From: Planctomycetota bacterium
GTDB taxonomy: Bacteria; Planctomycetota; Planctomycetia; Pirellulales; Pirellulaceae
Direction: 5' to 3'
NCBI GenBank assembly: GCA_027619595.1
Contig: JAQCHP010000046.1
Span: 1-34,790 of the forward strand
Length of the DNA stretch: 34,790 nt
This document shows positions 31,991 through 34,790 of the stretch, piece after piece (positions within the stretch are counted from its first letter, which is position 1; each line of letters opens with the position of its first letter). The notes below the pieces were generated by a model. It saw only the letters and a program-made list of their open reading frames with translations, had not been told where the DNA came from and searched no databases. The position numbers and the translations under genes are program-made.

Positions 31991-34735
31991 TCAATCGCCA
32001 TTATCGCCTGTCGTCTTAGCTCCTTCCTGAATTCCCGCCCAGGGAAGTGGCTGGATGTCCTGTTGCTGTAAGCGGCGGAACCCAGCCAGTGTCGCGGCAT
32101 ATCGAAAGTAGTTGGGGGGTTCAGCGATAGACGCGTCCCACATCCCCGCAGCCCGCGCCTCATCCCCTTGTGATGCCAGGATCTCTCCCAGAATCGCCCC
32201 TTGATCGCGCACTTCGTCCAGGATTGTTTGCACGAGAGCATCTTCGACTACTCGGTCATTGATTCGATCGATTATGGCTCGCGTAATCCGGGAATAGACT
32301 CCAGAACCTCCCGCCGCATCGTCCACTTGCGCGAGCAGATTTGTTAGTTCATCGAGCGTACTCTGACGAACTTCTGTATCGTCAGAGCGCAGCGCCAACA
32401 ATGCCAAATGCGCGAGATACCACGACTCGTGCCGTTTTTCGAATTCCGACCGCATGATTTCCGCAGCGCGGCCGGTCGAACCGTCCATCATTTCGACCAA
32501 CGCAACATCGATCGCGTGATTTGACTTGTCGTCCCTTTGCACTTCGTCAGCATACTTCCGAGCCATTTGAAGGGCAGCTGCTACATCTCCATGTCCGGTA
32601 CGACGACAAAAGAGATACCATTCGAATCGCGATTCTCCGCCATAGAATTCGCTGAGACGTTGCCACCAAAGGTGCGCCTCGTCGTATTCTTTGCGGGCTT
32701 CGTAACAGACGGCAGCGACCTGAAGGCCCATCGCTGAATAGGGCTTCGCAGCTTCTAGCCCATGCTTGAGAGCCTCGTCCAATCGATTGAGCCAAATGAG
32801 GCCATAAGCTAGTTCCGTGTGGGCATCGACGTGCTCCAAGCCCATAGGCGGTGTTTCGAGAAAGCGATTCCAAGTTAACTCCCATTTCTCCACCTCGTTC
32901 TGTCGCCAATAAATGTCAGCCAATTGTTTAAAAGCTGTTTCCTCTTGTCGGAGTGCCAAAGCACGCTCCAAGCAGCGAATCGCGTCCGGAACCAGGGCTT
33001 TGGAAAGATAGTGTTGCGAAAGTGCATGCATCGCTTGAAAATTGTTTTCCGCTTCCACTTCCCATTTCTTCAGTTGAACTGAGTCGGCGTCGGAACTGGT
33101 AGAAATTGTATATTGAAGCGCATAAGGGGAATGCGGCGAGACAGCTCGTAGTTCTTTGGCGATCTTCTCTTGCGTCTTTGTCGACGTCGTGTAATTAGAA
33201 AACGCATACTCCAAGTCATGCGCGAAATGCTCTCGCGTCATCAAATCTGTGAAACCCTTCGAAACATCGGGACTACTATGGTAAAACACAGCACTCCGAA
33301 AGGACTCCATATGCCAGCGAGTATAGCCCGGTTTCAATCGATCAAGCGTCGAACGACGGGCGGCCTGTTCCGTGGATTTATTGAACGCAAATGATTCTAC
33401 GTAGGGCGCATAGCGGTGCCCCTTCACCAGTGGCAAGAGGGCTTCCACTTGGTCCCGCAAGTCGGACTCGACCGCGTTGGACGCATTTTCGAGCTGCCCC
33501 ACGACCATCAAGAACAGTTCTTCATCCACCAGAAAAGCGATGTTTCGCCAGGGAAGGCCATGGATCGCAGTTGTCGTGTCGGCCTCGCGGAGTAGTTCAG
33601 AAATTCTCCGTACGGAATAAATGAGACCAGACCCGACATCTAGCAACTGGGCGGAATCGTTCGCCGCGTCCCCAACTACGTCGACATATTTTCCTGCCAA
33701 TTCTTTGATGGCATCAGGTATTCCCGCTCGCGCTGAGCAGACGAACAAGAATGTGTTGGCAATTGCCAGCGGAGTTGCCCGCGCGGACCATCGCTGCATC
33801 CTTAACGCCGAGGCGGATCCTAAACGATAATAGACTCCTAGGTCGCCAGGAGCGTATTCTAAGGTATCCATACCCACCGCCTGAGACAATTGGATATCGC
33901 CTTGAGCGTTTGCCGCGTCGAACGATAAAACATGCGCCGCCTGTTCGATCGATGGCTCCTCTCCGGCAAGGGAGTGCAGCGAATCCAAATCGTATTTGCA
34001 AACTGGGGCGATCAATCGACACCACGGAGCAGGAACGTCGTTTCCCGACCCTTCGGGCTGCTGTGCGATCCAGTCGAGATCTTCTAATGCAAAAGCATGA
34101 CACCCTGACAATGCTGCCGCATAGGCGCGATGCCATCGACCGATCGTCGCATCACGATTGCGGGCCACGAGTCGTTCCGCATAGAGTAAGGCCCGAGCGG
34201 AAAATACTTCGCTCGTGTAACCCCAGTAATGTCGCGTGAGAACACATAGGTGGGCATAACCGCGCACAATCGCTCCCAAACTTTCTGGCGATTCTCCCTC
34301 TTCCCGCATAAGCCGGTGCAAATCGCGCACTGCCAGTGACTGGGCAACCAAGTCCATCTCCTGCAAATTCGCTTCGATTGCTTCAGGCAATGTGCCTGTA
34401 TCGATCCATCGATTAGGGGAACCTGTGAAATTGCACACCTGCGCAACTTCTAAGATCTCTTTGTGGGATGCGGCCTCGAGTTGTGGAAGGATCGTTGGAA
34501 TGAGTTTCTCGGGCTCCAGGCTAATGGGGAACGAAAAAAACCAAAGTGGCTCGCTCAATTCGCCCAGCCGATTCTCGTCGTCCGGGTGAATAGCGAACTT
34601 GCGGAGTTGTAAACTGAGTTTGCTATCCGTGTATGGCCACGCTTCAAGTAGGTATGCATCTTCTTCGCTGCCCACCGCCATGCGTTCTTCGAACGAGCCA
34701 TCGGCTAGATCAATCTGAAGCTCCCTTTGTGTCAA
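31991..34735 (-). CDS. large TPR-repeat protein
   Basis: 914 residues, soluble, without signal peptide. The C-terminal two thirds are helical repeats of TPR type, clearest at about 560-720 (ALVPDAIRCLERALALRQEETAFKQLADIYWRQNEVEKW, EHVDAHTELAYGLIWLNRLDEALKHGLEAA, MGLQVAAVCYEARKEYDEAHLWW). The N-terminal about 110 residues (SEPLWFFSFPISLEPEKL) are not recognised. The frame opens with TTG at 34735; an ATG at 34681 is the next option, and a GGGGAGGA element lies 17 nt before the TTG. Such proteins scaffold complexes; partner unknown. Confidence 0.8.
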   Translation of the reverse strand: MTQRELQIDLADGSFEERMAVGSEEDAYLLEAWPYTDSKLSLQLRKFAIHPDDENRLGELSEPLWFFSFPISLEPEKLIPTILPQLEAASHKEILEVAQVCNFTGSPNRWIDTGTLPEAIEANLQEMDLVAQSLAVRDLHRLMREEGESPESLGAIVRGYAHLCVLTRHYWGYTSEVFSARALLYAERLVARNRDATIGRWHRAYAAALSGCHAFALEDLDWIAQQPEGSGNDVPAPWCRLIAPVCKYDLDSLHSLAGEEPSIEQAAHVLSFDAANAQGDIQLSQAVGMDTLEYAPGDLGVYYRLGSASALRMQRWSARATPLAIANTFLFVCSARAGIPDAIKELAGKYVDVVGDAANDSAQLLDVGSGLIYSVRRISELLREADTTTAIHGLPWRNIAFLVDEELFLMVVGQLENASNAVESDLRDQVEALLPLVKGHRYAPYVESFAFNKSTEQAARRSTLDRLKPGYTRWHMESFRSAVFYHSSPDVSKGFTDLMTREHFAHDLEYAFSNYTTSTKTQEKIAKELRAVSPHSPYALQYTISTSSDADSVQLKKWEVEAENNFQAMHALSQHYLSKALVPDAIRCLERALALRQEETAFKQLADIYWRQNEVEKWELTWNRFLETPPMGLEHVDAHTELAYGLIWLNRLDEALKHGLEAAKPYSAMGLQVAAVCYEARKEYDEAHLWWQRLSEFYGGESRFEWYLFCRRTGHGDVAAALQMARKYADEVQRDDKSNHAIDVALVEMMDGSTGRAAEIMRSEFEKRHESWYLAHLALLALRSDDTEVRQSTLDELTNLLAQVDDAAGGSGVYSRITRAIIDRINDRVVEDALVQTILDEVRDQGAILGEILASQGDEARAAGMWDASIAEPPNYFRYAATLAGFRRLQQQDIQPLPWAGIQEGAKTTGDNGD

Positions 34736-34790
34736 TGACCCTGAGACAGTTTCCTCCCCAATAATTAGACTCTAGGGCGAGGAGAAAATC

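Overview
The window looks like a chromosomal segment of a Planctomycetota bacterium, probably Pirellulales-like. This is inferred from gene content (a stand-alone small BON protein, NHL and large TPR proteins, a Tat-exported SGNH hydrolase, an Nramp-related transporter with a GGGEW motif, LPS-type genes, many weak ribosome binding sites) and not from a marker gene. No rRNA, tRNA, CRISPR array, prophage or complete insertion sequence is visible.

Region 1 (about 198-11103) is a surface-glycan block. After a small BON-domain gene (+), seven minus-strand genes lie in apparent operon order: heptosyltransferase waaF, a GT2/GT7C glycosyltransferase, a SAM methyltransferase, a two-module GT4-GT4 fusion, a GT4, a GT2 and an MsbA-like ABC exporter. 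A second GT4 is divergent from waaF and has a good sigma70-type promoter. The set suggests building and flipping of an LPS core or related glycolipid.

Region 2 (about 11124-16785) holds a secreted calcineurin-like phosphoesterase with a CBM9-like C-terminus, a small membrane protein, a PAP2 phosphatase and a GT87-type polyprenyl-dependent glycosyltransferase. The last two are convergent and overlap by 137 bp. A Tat-dependent SGNH/GDSL hydrolase follows, with its own promoter and a palindrome at the -10.

Region 3 (about 17104-27344) is a metabolic block. A LarC-like gene (+) carries a His-rich (EHSH)n insert and lacks the LarC2 half. It faces a seven-gene minus-strand operon read in the order sugar-nucleotide-type epimerase/dehydrogenase, Ldh-family 2-hydroxyacid dehydrogenase, FAH-family hydrolase, exported double-domain cyclase-family protein, Nramp-related transporter, SDR, and a fused alpha-beta TPP-dependent 2-oxoacid dehydrogenase E1. 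This reads as an uptake and degradation route for a hydroxy- or sugar-acid. Three of its members (SDR, transporter, cyclase) lack signature catalytic or metal-ligand residues of their families, so the substrate and chemistry are open. A perfect palindrome 34 bp before the first gene is a candidate operator.

Region 4 (about 27345-34735) begins with a divergent intergenic stretch carrying four copies of a stem-loop repeat. Its arms show two compensatory base-pair changes between copies, which is good evidence for a structured REP-like family. Then come an exported NHL-repeat protein, a DUF2905 membrane protein, an exported dual-specificity-type phosphatase fused to a class II cytochrome c-like domain, a membrane glycosyltransferase-like gene split by a frameshift, and a 914-residue TPR protein.

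The strongest candidates for something undescribed are the phosphatase-cytochrome fusion, the covarying stem-loop repeat family, and the hydroxyacid operon with its non-canonical enzymes facing a truncated LarC.
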